Source: Roseivirga sp. UBA7431 (GTDB lineage Bacteria > Bacteroidota > Bacteroidia > Cytophagales > Cyclobacteriaceae). Taken from it: a DNA stretch of 6,375 bases. Of the stretch, positions 5,612 through 6,375 are shown piece after piece. The notes under the pieces were generated by a model. The model searched no databases. It worked only from the letters and a program-made list of their open reading frames with translations, and had not been told where the DNA came from. The position numbers were made by a program, and so were the translations under genes. The DNA lies in assembly GCA_002477595.1 (NCBI GenBank), contig DLQN01000001.1, positions 3,822 through 10,196 of the forward strand. Direction: 5' to 3'. Numbering within the stretch: position 1 is the stretch's first letter; every line of letters starts with the position of its first letter.

Positions 5612-6375
5612 ATGGTAGATTTAATAGGGCTCGATTATGCAATAATTGCGGGCTACTTTGTGTTAGTATTCGGCATTGCCGGTTGGGCTACTTTCAAAGA
5701 AAAGGTGAATGCATCTTCTGCAGACTACTTCCTTGGAGGTAAGAATGTAGGTTGGTTCGTTATAGGGGCTTCATTATTTGCATCTAACATAGGTTCAGAG
5801 CACTTAGTGGGCCTTGCTGGCTCTGGAGCTAGTTCAGGTGTAGCGGTAGGGCAATTCGAAATCCTTGCTGGTTTTATGTTACTTCTATTGGGTTGGGTAT
5901 TCGTGCCTTTCTACGTGCGAAGTGGCGTTTATACCATGCCTGAATTCTTAGAAAAAAGATATTCGCCAGGAGCAAGGACCTACCTCACATGGGTTTCAAT
6001 AGCCGCCTATATACTGACGAAAATATCTGTAACAATTGCGGCAGGCGCCATCGTGTTTACGGCAATTGGTGTTTCCTTTTGGACAGGAGCACTCATCATA
6101 GTTGTTGCGACAGGAGTTTATACCATTTTTGGAGGGCTAAAAGCAGTACTCTATACAGACATGATTCAAATGTTTGTGCTGATTGGCGGCTCTATTGCCG
6201 TGACAATTTTTGGGCTGAATGCCTTAGGAGGCTGGGGTGAATTACGCGCTACTGTAGGAGATAGCTACTTTGATATGTGGCAACCAATGGATCATCCAGA
6301 TTTCCCATGGACAGGTATTTTGTTTGGAGCACCTATACTGGGAATTTGGTATTGGTGTACTGATCAGTACATCGT
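5612..6375 (+). CDS. SSS family sodium/sugar symporter, SGLT type (3' end missing)
   Basis: The frame starts at ATG 5612, with an in-frame stop at 5600-5602 just before it, and is open at the right edge. About 254 residues are visible, roughly half of a normal SSS protein. Family marks are clear: YFLGGKNVGW (39-48), SLFASNIGSEHLVGLAG (54-70), Glu83, the TMPEFLEKRY motif (108-117), TKIS (136-139) as in animal SGLTs, GGLKAVLYTD (174-183) and WYWCTDQ (246-252). Asn59, Glu63 and Glu83 align with positions that line the sugar site of Vibrio SGLT, and Asp183 lies in the region of its Na+ site. Sodium-driven uptake of glucose or galactose across the inner membrane is the likely role, and sodium coupling suits a marine host. 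The gene lies 25 bases after GH16 C and is probably in the same operon. The missing half carries other sodium and substrate residues, so specificity cannot be settled here. Confidence 0.92.
   Translation, partial: MVDLIGLDYAIIAGYFVLVFGIAGWATFKEKVNASSADYFLGGKNVGWFVIGASLFASNIGSEHLVGLAGSGASSGVAVGQFEILAGFMLLLLGWVFVPFYVRSGVYTMPEFLEKRYSPGARTYLTWVSIAAYILTKISVTIAAGAIVFTAIGVSFWTGALIIVVATGVYTIFGGLKAVLYTDMIQMFVLIGGSIAVTIFGLNALGGWGELRATVGDSYFDMWQPMDHPDFPWTGILFGAPILGIWYWCTDQYI

Noticed and set aside
5989..6240. Plus-strand open frame of 83 codons rich in Cys and His
   Set aside because: It runs in another frame inside the symporter gene. The Cys/His pattern is a by-product of that gene's codons, and the symporter frame carries unmistakable family motifs.
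1..6375. Insertion sequences, CRISPR arrays, tRNA/rRNA genes or phage genes
   Set aside because: No repeat-spacer pattern, terminal inverted repeats, transposase motif or tRNA-like fold was seen, and nearly all of the window is explained by six intact or edge-cut metabolic genes.

Overview
The window looks like the middle of a polysaccharide utilization locus (PUL) for beta-1,3-glucan (laminarin-type) from a member of the Bacteroidota, probably marine. The evidence is lipoprotein-anchored glycoside hydrolases in a row, a glycan-binding-type surface lipoprotein, two different sugar transporters, moderately AT-rich DNA, no Shine-Dalgarno sequences before the genes, and a candidate Bacteroidota-type -7 promoter element (TAnnTTTG). 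All genes lie on the + strand. The genus cannot be read from this sequence.

Layout: (1) bases 2-871 hold the 3' part of a lipoprotein with an Ig/PKD-like domain and a C-terminal beta-rich domain. This is the kind of protein usually encoded just after a SusC/SusD pair, which would lie to the left of the window. (2) A long hairpin with a T-tract (884-935) follows and ends 13 bases before the next start codon. (3) Bases 949-4632 form a tight block: GH16 lipoprotein A, an MFS sugar porter, and GH16 lipoprotein B with an N-terminal carbohydrate-binding-like domain. The gaps are 29 and 4 bases. (4) A perfect 13-bp intrinsic terminator (4670-4701) closes that block, and a candidate promoter (4706-4713) lies directly behind it. 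(5) A second block holds GH16 lipoprotein C (about 4789-5586) and an SGLT-type sodium/sugar symporter that runs off the right edge (5612-6375).

Inferred pathway: the binding lipoprotein and the GH16 enzymes capture and cut beta-1,3-glucan at the cell surface, and oligosaccharides enter through a SusC/SusD pair outside the window. Further cutting in the periplasm, perhaps by GH16 C plus exo-glucosidases not in this window, would release glucose. The MFS porter and the SSS symporter would then carry it across the inner membrane. The three GH16 proteins all keep the ExDxxE catalytic motif but differ in cleft-lining residues, accessory domain and the charge after the lipobox, which suggests different tasks.

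I do not see a wholly new system. The most interesting points are the internal terminator-like hairpin with no room for a promoter behind it, the terminator/promoter junction that splits the locus into two units, the divergent GH16 B, and the uncharacterised C-terminal domain of the first lipoprotein. No RNA genes, mobile elements, CRISPR arrays or large repeats were found, and no stretch longer than about 160 bases lacks a gene.
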